From Paraburkholderia diazotrophica (GTDB lineage: Bacteria > Pseudomonadota > Gammaproteobacteria > Burkholderiales > Burkholderiaceae), in assembly GCF_900108945.1 (NCBI RefSeq), contig NZ_FNYE01000008.1, positions 62,001 to 126,000 of the forward strand: a stretch of DNA of 64,000 nt, given 5' to 3'. The position numbers were made by a program, and so were the translations under genes. The notes beneath the pieces were generated by a model. The model saw only the letters and a program-made list of their open reading frames with translations, ran no database searches and was not told the origin of the DNA. The first letter of the stretch is position 1. Each line of letters opens with the position of its first letter. Shown piece by piece: positions 1 through 9,794 of this stretch.

Positions 1-58
1 ACGCGAGGGCGGATCGAAGGCTGACGTGGGTGACGGCTGACATTTTCCGTACGCGCGC

Positions 59-1597
59 TCAGTCCATGGCCGCATGCGCGGCGGATTCGCTGCCTGCTCC
101 GCGCGACGGGCGAATCAGCAGCACGAGGGGAATGACGGCCAGCGTCGCGACGAACATCAGCTTGAAGTCGTTCAGATAGGCGATCATCGCGGCCTGCTGC
201 GTGATCGAGGCATCGAGCACGGCGACATCGACGCGCGAACCCGTGGCGAGTATCGGCTGCACGATGGGATTGAACAGGTTCACGTTCGCCGCGAGGTCCG
301 AATGCGCGACCTGCGTATTGCGCGTGAGCAGTGTCTGCACGATCGAGATGCCGATACTGCTGCCGATGTTGCGCATCAGGCTATAGGTCGCGGTGCCGTC
401 GGCGCGCAGCGAGGGCGTTAGCGTCGAGAAAGTGAGCGCGCTCAGCGGCACGAACACGAGTCCGAGACCGAAGCCCTGGATCACGCCCGGCCACACGATG
501 TCCGATGCCGACAACACGATCGTGTAGTGCATCATCTGCCAGAGCGCGAATGCCGACACGACGAAGCCGGTGAGCAACAACACGCGCGCGTCGATGTACT
601 TGAGCAGCCGCCCCGCGAGCAGCATCGCGAGCATCGTGCCGGCGCCGCTCGGCGCGGTCACAAGGCCCGTCGTCGCGACGGGGTAGTTCATCAGGTTTTG
701 CAGCATCGGCGGCAGCAGCGCGCGCGTCGCGTACATCACCGCGCCGATGATGAAGATGAAGAACGTGCCCGTCGCGAAGTTGCGGTCCTTCAGCAACTCG
801 TACTTGAAGAACGACGACTTGCCGACAGTTGCCGTATGCGCCATGAAGAACGCGAAGCTGATCGACGCGATCAGCGCCTCCGCGACGATTTCATGCGAGC
901 CGAACCAGTCGAGCTGCTCGCCGCGGTCGAGCATTGCCTGCAGCGCGCCGATCGCGAGGCCGAGCGTCGCGAACCCGAAGGCGTCGAACTTCGTGTCGTG
1001 CTTCGGTTCGCGCGACGGCAGAAAAGTCAGCACGCCAAAGAGCGCGAATGCGCCGATCGGCAGATTGATGAAGAAGACCCAGCGCCAGTTGTAGCTATCG
1101 GTAAGCCAGCCGCCGAGCGTCGGGCCGAGAATCGGGCCGACCATCACGCCCATCCCCCAGACGGCCATCGCCTGTCCTTGTTTCTCGCGAGGATTGATGT
1201 CGAGCAGGATCGACTGCGACAGCGGCACGAGCGATGCGCCGAAGATGCCCTGCAAGAGACGCGACGCGACGATCTGCGTCAGCGTTTCGGACAGCCCGCA
1301 AAGCGCCGACGCGACCGTGAACCCGCCGATCGCGAACATCAGCAGACGCTTGACGCTCAACCGGTCGGACAGCCAGCCGGTGAGTGGCGTCGCAATCGCG
1401 GCCGCGACGATGTACGACGTGAGCACCCAGGTGATCTCATCCTGCGACGCCGACAGACTGCCTTGCATGTGCGGCAGCGCGACGTTGGCGATGGTGCTGT
1501 CGAGCGTCTGCATCAGCGTCGCGAGCATGATCGCGATCGTGATCATCGGACGGTTTAATGCGACGGCGGGCTTTGCTGCCGGCAAATCGGGGGCCAT
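59..1597 (-). CDS. DHA2-family MFS multidrug efflux transporter (EmrB/QacA type)
   Basis: A 512-residue inner-membrane drug:proton antiporter of the 14-helix DHA2 family. Helix 1 carries the family motif LDSTIANVALP (about residues 33-43), and the motif-C signature GPILGPTLGGW lies near residues 153-163. The length is usual for EmrB. It is transcribed away from a MarR regulator, which is the common arrangement for MarR-controlled exporters; a periplasmic adaptor may lie beyond the window's left edge. The start at 1597 has no clear Shine-Dalgarno and lies only about 20 bases from the shared operator, so a short-leadered or leaderless message is possible; Met18 is an alternative start. The substrate cannot be read from sequence. 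Confidence 0.9.
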   Translation of the reverse strand: MAPDLPAAKPAVALNRPMITIAIMLATLMQTLDSTIANVALPHMQGSLSASQDEITWVLTSYIVAAAIATPLTGWLSDRLSVKRLLMFAIGGFTVASALCGLSETLTQIVASRLLQGIFGASLVPLSQSILLDINPREKQGQAMAVWGMGVMVGPILGPTLGGWLTDSYNWRWVFFINLPIGAFALFGVLTFLPSREPKHDTKFDAFGFATLGLAIGALQAMLDRGEQLDWFGSHEIVAEALIASISFAFFMAHTATVGKSSFFKYELLKDRNFATGTFFIFIIGAVMYATRALLPPMLQNLMNYPVATTGLVTAPSGAGTMLAMLLAGRLLKYIDARVLLLTGFVVSAFALWQMMHYTIVLSASDIVWPGVIQGFGLGLVFVPLSALTFSTLTPSLRADGTATYSLMRNIGSSIGISIVQTLLTRNTQVAHSDLAANVNLFNPIVQPILATGSRVDVAVLDASITQQAAMIAYLNDFKLMFVATLAVIPLVLLIRPSRGAGSESAAHAAMD

Positions 1598-1609
1598 AAA
1601 GCGATAATT

Positions 1610-1639
1610 TTGAGATAGTAAGCATGCTTATTGTATAGT
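1610..1639 (+). promoter_or_regulatory. marR promoter with palindromic operator in the spacer
   Basis: A -35 TTGAGA (1610-1615) and -10 TATAGT (1634-1639) are separated by 18 bp, each one mismatch from consensus. The spacer contains the perfect 12-bp palindrome TAAGCATGCTTA (1619-1630). It lies between the divergent exporter and regulator genes, so it is the probable MarR site controlling both. Seen by eye; binding is inferred. Confidence 0.6.
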
Positions 1640-1733
1640 CGGCCGCTTTTTATGGAAACGCTGAATCTCCCGGACACTTGGTTCGCGGGACGTTTCGGGC
1701 CGGCTGAGCGGCGCCTCTTCGTATAATCGCGCG

Positions 1734-2177
1734 ATGAAAACCCATTTCGACGAGCGCTTCGGCTTTCTCATTTCCGATGTCGGCAGGCTGGTCGGCAAGC
1801 GGTTCGACGACCTTGCGCGGCTGTCGATAGACCTGACGCGCGCTCAATGCCGGGCGCTCGCGTATCTGTCGCACTACGGCGATATCAATCAGGCGCGGCT
1901 CGCGGATCTGCTGGAAGTCGCGCCCATTTCGGCCGGCCGGCTGCTCGACCGGATGGAGGAGGGTGGATGGATCGAGCGCATTGGCAATCCACGCGATCGG
2001 CGCGAGAAACAGATTCGTTTGACCGAGAAGGCCGAGCAGACGCTGGACGATGCGAAGAAAGTCGGCGATCAGATCGCGGCGGAGGGGCTGAGCGGTCTGA
2101 CCGATGACGAGGTGAAGCAACTCATCACGCTGCTGCAGAAGGTGCGGGGGAATCTGACGAGGATCGTGGAGCGGTGA
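1734..2177 (+). CDS. MarR-family transcriptional regulator
   Basis: A 147-residue winged-helix regulator. The DNA-binding part is visible as QARLADLLEVAPISAGRLLD (about residues 55-74), followed by a wing with the family's NPRDRREKQIRLTEKA segment, in which the D-x-R motif is conserved. Flanking helices would form the dimer interface. It is divergent from the DHA2 exporter and the shared region holds a palindrome inside its own promoter, so it probably represses itself and the exporter until an effector is bound. The ATG is the first in frame. The ligand is unknown. Confidence 0.92.
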   Translation: MKTHFDERFGFLISDVGRLVGKRFDDLARLSIDLTRAQCRALAYLSHYGDINQARLADLLEVAPISAGRLLDRMEEGGWIERIGNPRDRREKQIRLTEKAEQTLDDAKKVGDQIAAEGLSGLTDDEVKQLITLLQKVRGNLTRIVER

Positions 2178-2237
2178 TAGCGCACACAGCCCAATTGGTT
2201 GCGCGGCCATCGATCCGTTAGATCGACGCTGGAAATG

Positions 2238-2273
2238 AAAAAGCCGCTGTTTCGTGAGAAACAGCGGCTTTTT
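2238..2273. terminator. Bidirectional rho-independent terminator
   Basis: A 16-bp perfect stem (2238-2253 with 2258-2273) with a 4-base loop, an A run on the left and a T run on the right. It sits between the convergent 3' ends of marR (+) and tRNA-Met (-), so it can serve both. Confidence 0.9.
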
Positions 2274-2278
2274 GCATT

Positions 2279-2355
<77 letters not shown>

Positions 2356-2367
2356 GAAAGAAGCGAA

Positions 2368-2396
2368 ATTATGAAGATGCCGACGGAGGCTGTCAA
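2368..2396 (-). promoter_or_regulatory. Promoter of tRNA-Met
   Basis: On the minus strand a perfect -35 TTGACA (2391-2396), a 17-bp spacer and a -10 CATAAT (2368-2373) lie 12 bases before the tRNA 5' end. A strong stable-RNA promoter is expected here. Confidence 0.75.
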
Positions 2397-2412
2397 CCCC
2401 CGCCGGCATCTT
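2374..2412. terminator. Stem-loop between the MHS transporter and tRNA-Met
   Basis: AAGATGCCG (2374-2382) pairs with CGGCATCTT (2404-2412), with extra partial pairing inside. It follows the stop of the minus-strand transporter and is a candidate terminator for it, although the T run is better on the plus strand. It overlaps the tRNA promoter. Confidence 0.5.
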
Positions 2413-2438
2413 TTTGCGACCCCTCGTCTACGCGGCGC

Positions 2439-4097
2439 TCAGTCCTGCGCGTAGATATTGGAGTCCTTGGTCTCCCGCACGAAAAGCAGGCCGATCACGA
2501 AGGTGCCCAGCGCAATGATGATCGGATACCACAGCCCCGAGTAGATGTTGCCCTTGGCCGCAACGATCGCGAACGCGGTCGCCGGCAGGAAGCCGCCGAA
2601 CCAGCCATTGCCGATGTGATACGGCAGCGACATCGACGTATAGCGGATGCGCGTCGGGAACATCTCGACCAGCATCGCCGCGATCGGCCCGTACACCATC
2701 GTCACGTAGATCACGAGGATCGTCAGGATCACAACCGTCATCGGCCAGTTGATCTGCGACGGGTCGGCCTTTGGCGGATAACCGGCAGTCTTCAAGGCGG
2801 TGCTCAGGGTCTTGTCGAACGTCGCACCAGCTTCCTTGGCGCCCGCGGCCTTGCCGTCATACGTGTCGATCGTCGTGTCGCCGACTTTGATCTGCGCAAG
2901 CGTGCCCGCCGGCGCAGCCACGTTGTCGTAGTTCAGGCCGGCCTTCGACAGCGCGCTCTTCGCGATATCGCAGGACGTCGTGAACTTGGCCGTGCCAACC
3001 GGGTTGAACTGGAACGAGCACTCGTCCGGATTCGCAATCACGACGATGGGCGCCTTTTGCGTCGCGGCTTCGAGAGCCGGGTTCGCGTAGTGCGTCAGCG
3101 CCTTGAACAGCGGGAAGTACGTCAGTGCCGCGATCAGGCAGCCCGCCATGATGATCGGCTTGCGGCCGACGCGATCGGATAGCGAACCGAAGAACAGGAA
3201 GAACGGCGTGCCGATCAGCAGTGCGAGCGCGATCAGAATGTTCGCGCTCGCGCCATCGACTTTCAGCGTTTGCGTCAGGAAGAAGAGCGCATAGAACTGA
3301 CCCGTGTACCAGACAACTGCCTGGCCGGCCGTTACGCCGATCAGAGCCAGAATCACGATCTTCAGATTCTTCCATTGACCGAACGCTTCTGAGAGCGGCG
3401 CCTTCGACGTCTTGCCTTCAGCTTTAATCCGCTCGAATGCCGGCGACTCTCGCAGCTGCAGACGGATCCACACCGAAACGCCCAGCAGGAACAGCGATGC
3501 AATGAACGGAATGCGCCAGCCCCAGCTGCCGAACGCTTCTTCGCCCATCGCCGTACGTACGCCGAGGATCACGAGCAGCGACAGGAACAGGCCGAGCGTC
3601 GCCGTCGTCTGGATCCACGCGGTGTAGAAGCCGCGCCGGTTGGCAGGCGCGTGTTCGGCGACATAGGTCGCCGCGCCGCCGTACTCGCCGCCGAGGGCAA
3701 GGCCTTGCAGCAGACGCATCGCGATGAAGATCACCGGTGATGCGAAGCCGATCGCTGCATAGCCGGGCAGGAAGCCGACCACGCAGGTCGACAGACCCAT
3801 GATGACGATTGTGATCAGGAACGTGTACTTGCGGCCGACCATGTCGCCGAGCCGTCCGAACACCAGCGCGCCGAACGGCCGAACCGCGAAACCGGCCGCG
3901 AAGCCGAGGAGGGTAAAGATGAAGGCGGCCGTCGGATTGACGCCGGAGAAGAAGCTCTTGCTGATAAAGGCGGCCAGCGAACCGGCCAGGTAAAAGTCGT
4001 ACCACTCGAAAACCGTGCCCAACGACGACGCGAAAATCACCCGTTTCTCGTCTTTCGTCATCGGCGCGTGCGAGATTTGCCCGCTTACGCTAGCCAT
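2439..4097 (-). CDS. MHS-family MFS metabolite/proton symporter
   Basis: A 552-residue 12-helix transporter of the metabolite:H+ symporter family (ShiA/ProP/KgtP relatives). The N-terminus has the family hallmark GTVFEWYDFYLAGSLAAFIS, followed by RPFGALVFGRLGDMVGRK (cytoplasmic loop 2-3) and SDRVGRKP in loop 8-9. An insertion of about 110 residues with two cysteines lies between helices 9 and 10, on the predicted periplasmic side. The start at 4097 is preferred over the longer frame because GGAG lies 7 bases upstream. A dicarboxylate, shikimate or betaine substrate is possible; it cannot be decided here. Confidence 0.88.
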   Translation of the reverse strand: MASVSGQISHAPMTKDEKRVIFASSLGTVFEWYDFYLAGSLAAFISKSFFSGVNPTAAFIFTLLGFAAGFAVRPFGALVFGRLGDMVGRKYTFLITIVIMGLSTCVVGFLPGYAAIGFASPVIFIAMRLLQGLALGGEYGGAATYVAEHAPANRRGFYTAWIQTTATLGLFLSLLVILGVRTAMGEEAFGSWGWRIPFIASLFLLGVSVWIRLQLRESPAFERIKAEGKTSKAPLSEAFGQWKNLKIVILALIGVTAGQAVVWYTGQFYALFFLTQTLKVDGASANILIALALLIGTPFFLFFGSLSDRVGRKPIIMAGCLIAALTYFPLFKALTHYANPALEAATQKAPIVVIANPDECSFQFNPVGTAKFTTSCDIAKSALSKAGLNYDNVAAPAGTLAQIKVGDTTIDTYDGKAAGAKEAGATFDKTLSTALKTAGYPPKADPSQINWPMTVVILTILVIYVTMVYGPIAAMLVEMFPTRIRYTSMSLPYHIGNGWFGGFLPATAFAIVAAKGNIYSGLWYPIIIALGTFVIGLLFVRETKDSNIYAQD

Positions 4098-4325
4098 ATG
4101 TCGTCTCCATATTGATATCAGTCGCGGTCCGCCTGGACAGACGTACCCCGTGTAGCGATTATTGGAGCGGAAACTTACGGCGTTCTGACTCGGAGTGTAT
4201 GTTTTTGAGAACGCTTGGATGCGGCTAACGTAGGCCAAGTACAGCCTAATTGCGTCTATTTATATGCGAACTGCTTGAAAACCGTCCGCATTCGATTGCT
4301 GACGGAAACGAGCGAAACTGATGCA

Positions 4326-5873
4326 TTAGGGTAAGTCCCGTGCACGATCTATCATCCGCAGGCTGACACGGACGAGCGTCCCGGCGAGGCGCGGTGACGT
4401 CTGATACACGTTGTCGTCGATGCTGAGCTTCCCGCCATGCATCGTCGCGATTTCGCGGACGATCGCGAGACCGAGGCCGCTGCCGTCTCCTTCGCGGCCG
4501 AGAATCCGATAGAAGCGCTCGAGCACGCGCTCGCGCTCGGCGGGGGGAATGCCCATGCCCGTGTCTTCGACTTCCAGGTGGGCCATCCCCGCGATATCGT
4601 CGCGCCGCACCCGCACGGTGATGCGTCCGCCCGCGGGTGTGTAGCGGATCGCGTTGTCGATCAGATTGGACAGCATCTCGCGCAGCATGACCGGGTTGCC
4701 TTCCACCTCGATCGCTTCTTCGGGCGTTTCCGGTCCCTCGTAGCCGAGATCCATCTGCTTCGCGAGCGCCGCCTGGACCCAGTCGCGCACGGCGCTGCGG
4801 GCGACGTCGCCGATCTCGACGGGCGTGAAGATCTGCCCGGACATGCGGTTCTCCGCGCGCGCCAGCGCTAGCAGCTGCGTGACGAGCCGGGCGGCGTGTT
4901 CGGAACTGGTTGCGATCTGTTCGAGCGAACGATGCACTTCCGCCGACGCATCCTGCCGCAGCGCCAGTTCGGCCTGAGTGCGCAAGCCGGCGAGCGGCGT
5001 CTTCATCTGGTGCGCGGCGTCGGCGATGAAGCGCTTTTGCAGCTCCATGTTCTGTTCAAGGCGCGTCAGCAGGTCGTTGAACGATGTGACGAGCGGCTCG
5101 ATTTCGGGCGGCGCGCGGCGCGCTTCGAGTGGCGACAGGTCGTCGGGGCGGCGCGCGCGGATATGCGCCTGCAGCGCATGCAGCGGCGCGAGGCCGCGCG
5201 ACAGCCCAAACCACACGAGCAAAATTGCGAGCGGCAGGATCACGAACTGCGGCAGGATCACGCCCTTGATGATGTCGTTGGCGAGCGCGCTGCGTTTGTC
5301 GAGCGTCTCGGCCACCTGCACGAGCACGGGCTGCGCGCCGGGCGTCTGCGGAAACTCGACGGTCGTATAGGCCACGCGGATGTCGTTGCCGCGCAGCAGG
5401 TCGTCGCGAAACTCTACGATGCCGGGCTGCGGCCGGTCCTCTTCACGCGGAAGCGGCATGTCGCGATCGCCGGCGACCAGTTCGCCGCGCGTGCCTAGCA
5501 CCTGATAGAACACGCTGTCGATGTTGTCGGCGCGCAGGAAATCGCGCGTCGACTCGGGCAGCGTCAGTTCGGCGACGCCGTTGACGGGATGAATCTGTCG
5601 CGCGAGCACGTACGCGTCGGTTTCCAGCGCGCGGTCGAACGGCCCGTTCGCAATCGACTTCGCGACCAGATACGTGACGGCAAGACTCATCGGCCACAGC
5701 AGCAGCAGGGGCGCGAGCATCCAGTCGAGGATTTCGCCGAACAACGAACGCGGACGCGTCTCCGCCGCCGCTTCGGTTTCGTCGGGCGGCGCGAACGGAT
5801 TCGCGTAACGGGCATCGCGGACTTCGTCGATATCCGCCGCGTGCGCCGTGGCGCGTGGTGCGCGGACGGACAT
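4326..5873 (-). CDS. Two-component sensor histidine kinase, TctE/QseC type
   Basis: A 515-residue inner-membrane kinase. A Pro/Glu-rich cytoplasmic N-terminus precedes helix 1 (about residues 48-70), a periplasmic two-component sensor N-terminal region, helix 2 (about 215-235) and HAMP. The H box AAHQMKTPLAGL puts the phospho-accepting His at residue 288, followed by N box NLIDNAIRYTP and G boxes DTGMGIPP and GSGLGLAIV. It starts 9 bases after the stop of the response regulator, so the two are co-transcribed. The architecture resembles TctE, which often senses tricarboxylates, but no transporter gene of that kind is adjacent, so the signal is unknown. Confidence 0.9.
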   Translation of the reverse strand: MSVRAPRATAHAADIDEVRDARYANPFAPPDETEAAAETRPRSLFGEILDWMLAPLLLLWPMSLAVTYLVAKSIANGPFDRALETDAYVLARQIHPVNGVAELTLPESTRDFLRADNIDSVFYQVLGTRGELVAGDRDMPLPREEDRPQPGIVEFRDDLLRGNDIRVAYTTVEFPQTPGAQPVLVQVAETLDKRSALANDIIKGVILPQFVILPLAILLVWFGLSRGLAPLHALQAHIRARRPDDLSPLEARRAPPEIEPLVTSFNDLLTRLEQNMELQKRFIADAAHQMKTPLAGLRTQAELALRQDASAEVHRSLEQIATSSEHAARLVTQLLALARAENRMSGQIFTPVEIGDVARSAVRDWVQAALAKQMDLGYEGPETPEEAIEVEGNPVMLREMLSNLIDNAIRYTPAGGRITVRVRRDDIAGMAHLEVEDTGMGIPPAERERVLERFYRILGREGDGSGLGLAIVREIATMHGGKLSIDDNVYQTSPRLAGTLVRVSLRMIDRARDLP

Positions 5874-5882
5874 GGAGCGCCT

Positions 5883-6674
5883 TTACTTGAAATGGCGGCT
5901 GGCGGGCATCGCCGCCGACGCGGTCGCCTCGGATTGCTGTGGCGCCTGCGTTTGCGGCGATGCCTGCTCGCCAGCCGTTTGTGGTTGCGTTTGCGCCTGC
6001 GGCGACGGCGCGGCTTTCTCGAGACAATAGCCAAGCCCACGCACGGTGATGATGCGTACGCCGCTCGGTTCGATCTTCTTGCGCAGCCGGTGCACGTACA
6101 CCTCGATCGCGTTATTGCTGACTTCCTCGCCCCATTCGCACAGGTGATCGACGAGCTGTTCCTTCGATACCAGCCGCCCGATCCGCTGCAACAGGACTTC
6201 GAGCAATCCTAGCTCACGCGCGGACAGATCGATAACCTGATCATTGGCATAGGCAATTCGACCTACCTGATCGAACGACAGCGATCCGTGCCTGACGACG
6301 GTCGGTCCGCCGCCCGCGCCGCGCCGGGTCAGCGCGCGCACGCGGGCTTCGAGTTCGTTGAGCGCGAAGGGCTTGGCCATGTAGTCGTCGGCGCCGAGGT
6401 CCAGTCCCTTGACGCGCTCGTCGACGCTGTCGGCTGCCGTGAGGATCAGCACGGGCAGGTTCGAATTGCGCGCGCGCAGGCGCCGCAGCACTTCGAGACC
6501 GGACATTTTCGGCAGCCCGAGATCGAGAATCAGGAGGTCGAAAGTCTGCATCGACAGCGCGGTATCCGCTTCCGCGCCCGTCTTCACATGGTCAACGGCG
6601 TATGCCGATTGGCGGAGTGATCGGACGAGACCGTCCGCGAGTATGCTGTCGTCTTCGGCAATGAGAATTCGCAT
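5883..6674 (-). CDS. OmpR/PhoB-family response regulator (TctD-like)
   Basis: A 263-residue regulator: receiver domain (about 1-120) with the acidic pocket EDD, phospho-acceptor Asp in LILDLGLPK (about residue 51) and KPF; winged-helix output domain ending in TVRGLGYCLEK. Beyond the domain there is an atypical Gln/Ala/Pro-rich tail of about 40 residues with no obvious fold. The start at 6674 (MRILIAEDD) is the standard one for the family; the longer frame adds unconserved sequence. It is the first gene of the operon with the sensor kinase and is divergent from recA. Confidence 0.92.
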   Translation of the reverse strand: MRILIAEDDSILADGLVRSLRQSAYAVDHVKTGAEADTALSMQTFDLLILDLGLPKMSGLEVLRRLRARNSNLPVLILTAADSVDERVKGLDLGADDYMAKPFALNELEARVRALTRRGAGGGPTVVRHGSLSFDQVGRIAYANDQVIDLSARELGLLEVLLQRIGRLVSKEQLVDHLCEWGEEVSNNAIEVYVHRLRKKIEPSGVRIITVRGLGYCLEKAAPSPQAQTQPQTAGEQASPQTQAPQQSEATASAAMPASRHFK

Positions 6675-6803
6675 GATGCGCCCTGCCCGGCCGGCACCGG
6701 GGCGCTCCGGCGCACAGCGTCTCCGAAAATTTTTTGTGGGTAGCGAGTGTGGCCCGCTTCGCACATGTGGACGTCCGCATGTGATTCGGGCTTGCCAAAA
6801 CTA

Positions 6804-6819
6804 CTGTTTTTTTATACAG
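6804..6819. promoter_or_regulatory. LexA (SOS) box upstream of recA
   Basis: A perfect CTGT-N8-ACAG match within TACTGTTTTTTTATACAGT, placed 104 bases before recA. This is the classical proteobacterial LexA operator; LexA repression of recA with induction on DNA damage is established for this family. Confidence 0.9.
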
Positions 6820-6922
6820 TGTCTGCGTTTAGCGTGCTGGCTGTTCATACCGTGTTCAAAGCGGTGTCGAATCAGCCGGTGCACCTGCCTCAGACGCCGT
6901 TCATCATAGCAAAGGACGATTC

Positions 6923-8002
<1,080 letters not shown>

Positions 8003-8009
8003 TCGTCGC

Positions 8010-8819
8010 GTGATACGCAAGGGCCGCCCCGTTTCTTCGCGCCCTGCTTCCACCAGGGATGCAGGACACGATGCGGGCGGCCCGCGTGACGACGAGGTAT
8101 TCGAATCGACGTCACGCTCATCTTCATCGTCGTCAGTTTCATCTGCGTCTGTGGCCTCGTCGCGTACACACGAGTCATCATTGGACGATTTCGACCCATT
8201 CGAATCGTTCGATGCCCACGATCGTGCCGCGGGGCTCGGTCCGTCTACCCGTCCGTCTCTTCCGAACCGTTCAGGCGACGGCAGCGGCGAGACCACCTAC
8301 ACACGATCACGTCGCCAGCCTGGCGAACCGAAATCCGCCGATACGACAAGTCGCGTATCACAACGTCCCGCACGTTCGCTCAAAGGCCGCGCGCTCGGCT
8401 ACCTTTCGCGCCGCGAATACAGTCGTGCGGAGTTGTCGCGCAAGCTCGCGCCCTACGCGGAGGAGGGCGAATCCATCGACGGGCTGATGGATTCGCTCGA
8501 AAGTGAAGGCTGGCTGTCCGATTCGCGTTTCGCGGAAAGCCTGATCAACCGGCGCGCGTCGCGCATGGGCGCGGGCCGTATTGTCGGCGAACTCAAGCGC
8601 CATTCGGTCGGGCAGGCGCTAGTCGAAGAAGTCAGCGCGCAATTGCGCGAAACAGAACTGGCGCGCGCTCAAGCCGTGTGGCGCAAGAAGTTTGGCCAAC
8701 TCCCCGAGACGCCCAATGAGCGAGCGAAGCAGGCGCGCTTCCTTGCTGCGCGTGGTTTTTCGCAGGCGATCATCGGGAAGATTCTCAAGGGTATCGACGA
8801 AGACTGGGCGTCGGAATAG
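8010..8819 (+). CDS. recX: Regulatory protein RecX with long Ser-rich N-terminal extension
   Basis: RecX inhibits RecA filament extension and ATPase activity. The conserved RecX repeats occupy roughly residues 118-269 (from SLKGRALGYLSRREYSRAEL to the end), including ESEGWLSDSRFAESLINRR. The N-terminal ~115 residues are low-complexity and Ser/Asp/Arg-rich, unlike the 150-170-residue enterobacterial proteins, and should be disordered. The start is uncertain: GTG at 8010 lies 7 bases after the recA stop, and another in-frame GTG at 7968 overlaps recA. Co-transcription with recA would make it SOS-inducible. Confidence 0.9.
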   Translation: MIRKGRPVSSRPASTRDAGHDAGGPRDDEVFESTSRSSSSSSVSSASVASSRTHESSLDDFDPFESFDAHDRAAGLGPSTRPSLPNRSGDGSGETTYTRSRRQPGEPKSADTTSRVSQRPARSLKGRALGYLSRREYSRAELSRKLAPYAEEGESIDGLMDSLESEGWLSDSRFAESLINRRASRMGAGRIVGELKRHSVGQALVEEVSAQLRETELARAQAVWRKKFGQLPETPNERAKQARFLAARGFSQAIIGKILKGIDEDWASE

Positions 8820-8989
8820 GGCGAGTAAATCGCGCGCCCCAAGATAGTCAAGCCGGACGAAACACTCGTGAGATCTGTACTGCAACTCCGCGCAAGGCAC
8901 GTCGCAACAAGCCCCGGCGGGCTTCGGCCAGTCTCAAATACCCAGTATGCTAAAATTCAACGGTTCTTCAATCCGGCCTTTTTTCTCGC

Positions 8990-9739
8990 ATGCCGCTCTC
9001 CCCGCCAGTGTCCCGACAATTGCGCCATCGCCGCGCAATCCGAGTGGACGCATACGAGCGTGAAGATGGCCTGTGGGATATCGAGGCGTGCCTCACCGAC
9101 GAAAAGCCACGTGACGTGGCGCTTCCGTCGGGTGTCCGGCCGAACGGCCTGCCGATCCATGAACTCTGGCTCCGCATCACGATCGATCGCAAGCTCAATG
9201 TCGTCGACGCCGAAGCGTCGTCCGACTGGGTGCCGTATCCCGGTCTGTGTGAAGCCTCCAATCCCGCCTATCGGGCCCTCATCGGGCTCAATCTGTTCCG
9301 CAACTTTCGCCGTGATGCCGCCCGCTTGCTGGCGGGCACGGCTGGTTGCACGCATCTCACCGAGTTGTGCGCGGTCCTGCCGACGGCAGCCATCCAGGCG
9401 TTCGCCGGCGATGTGTGGGACACCGCGAGGGGAAAGCCGGGCGATGGGCGGCAAGCAGGTTCGCAAAACGGATCGGCAGACGGTTCGAGCCAGCGCGCAC
9501 AAGGCGGCAACGGACAGGACGCGCAAAACAACGCTTCGGACGAACACGCGAGCGGTCAGGCAAGCGAGCAATCAAACGACAAACCGCCATTCCAGTTGGG
9601 CCGCTGCCATGCGCTGCGATTCGACGGCGAGGCGGTGCGCCAGTTTTATCCGCGCTGGTATGGCCACGCGCCGCGTTCAGCGGATCGCGCGGACGCCGCA
9701 TCCGACGGACATGCCGTGAAGACGGTCCGTCCCGAGTAA
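8990..9739 (+). CDS. DUF2889 domain protein
   Basis: A 249-residue protein without membrane segment or signal peptide. The first ~150 residues match my knowledge of DUF2889: HRRAIRVDAYEREDGLWDIE near the start, then LPIHELWLRITIDRKLNV and GLNLFRNFRRD; the conserved cysteine/histidine positions include GCTHLTELC. A Gln/Gly/Ser-rich linker (about 155-200) separates this from a C-terminal segment CHALRFDGEAVRQFYPRWY. Biochemical function is not known. Its place between recX and sucC is conserved in Burkholderia relatives. Confidence 0.85.
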   Translation: MPLSPPVSRQLRHRRAIRVDAYEREDGLWDIEACLTDEKPRDVALPSGVRPNGLPIHELWLRITIDRKLNVVDAEASSDWVPYPGLCEASNPAYRALIGLNLFRNFRRDAARLLAGTAGCTHLTELCAVLPTAAIQAFAGDVWDTARGKPGDGRQAGSQNGSADGSSQRAQGGNGQDAQNNASDEHASGQASEQSNDKPPFQLGRCHALRFDGEAVRQFYPRWYGHAPRSADRADAASDGHAVKTVRPE

Positions 9740-9794
9740 GCGGCCCAGGCGGAAGCGAAGTTCAATCCAACTCTCAGACTGAAGGGAATCACGC

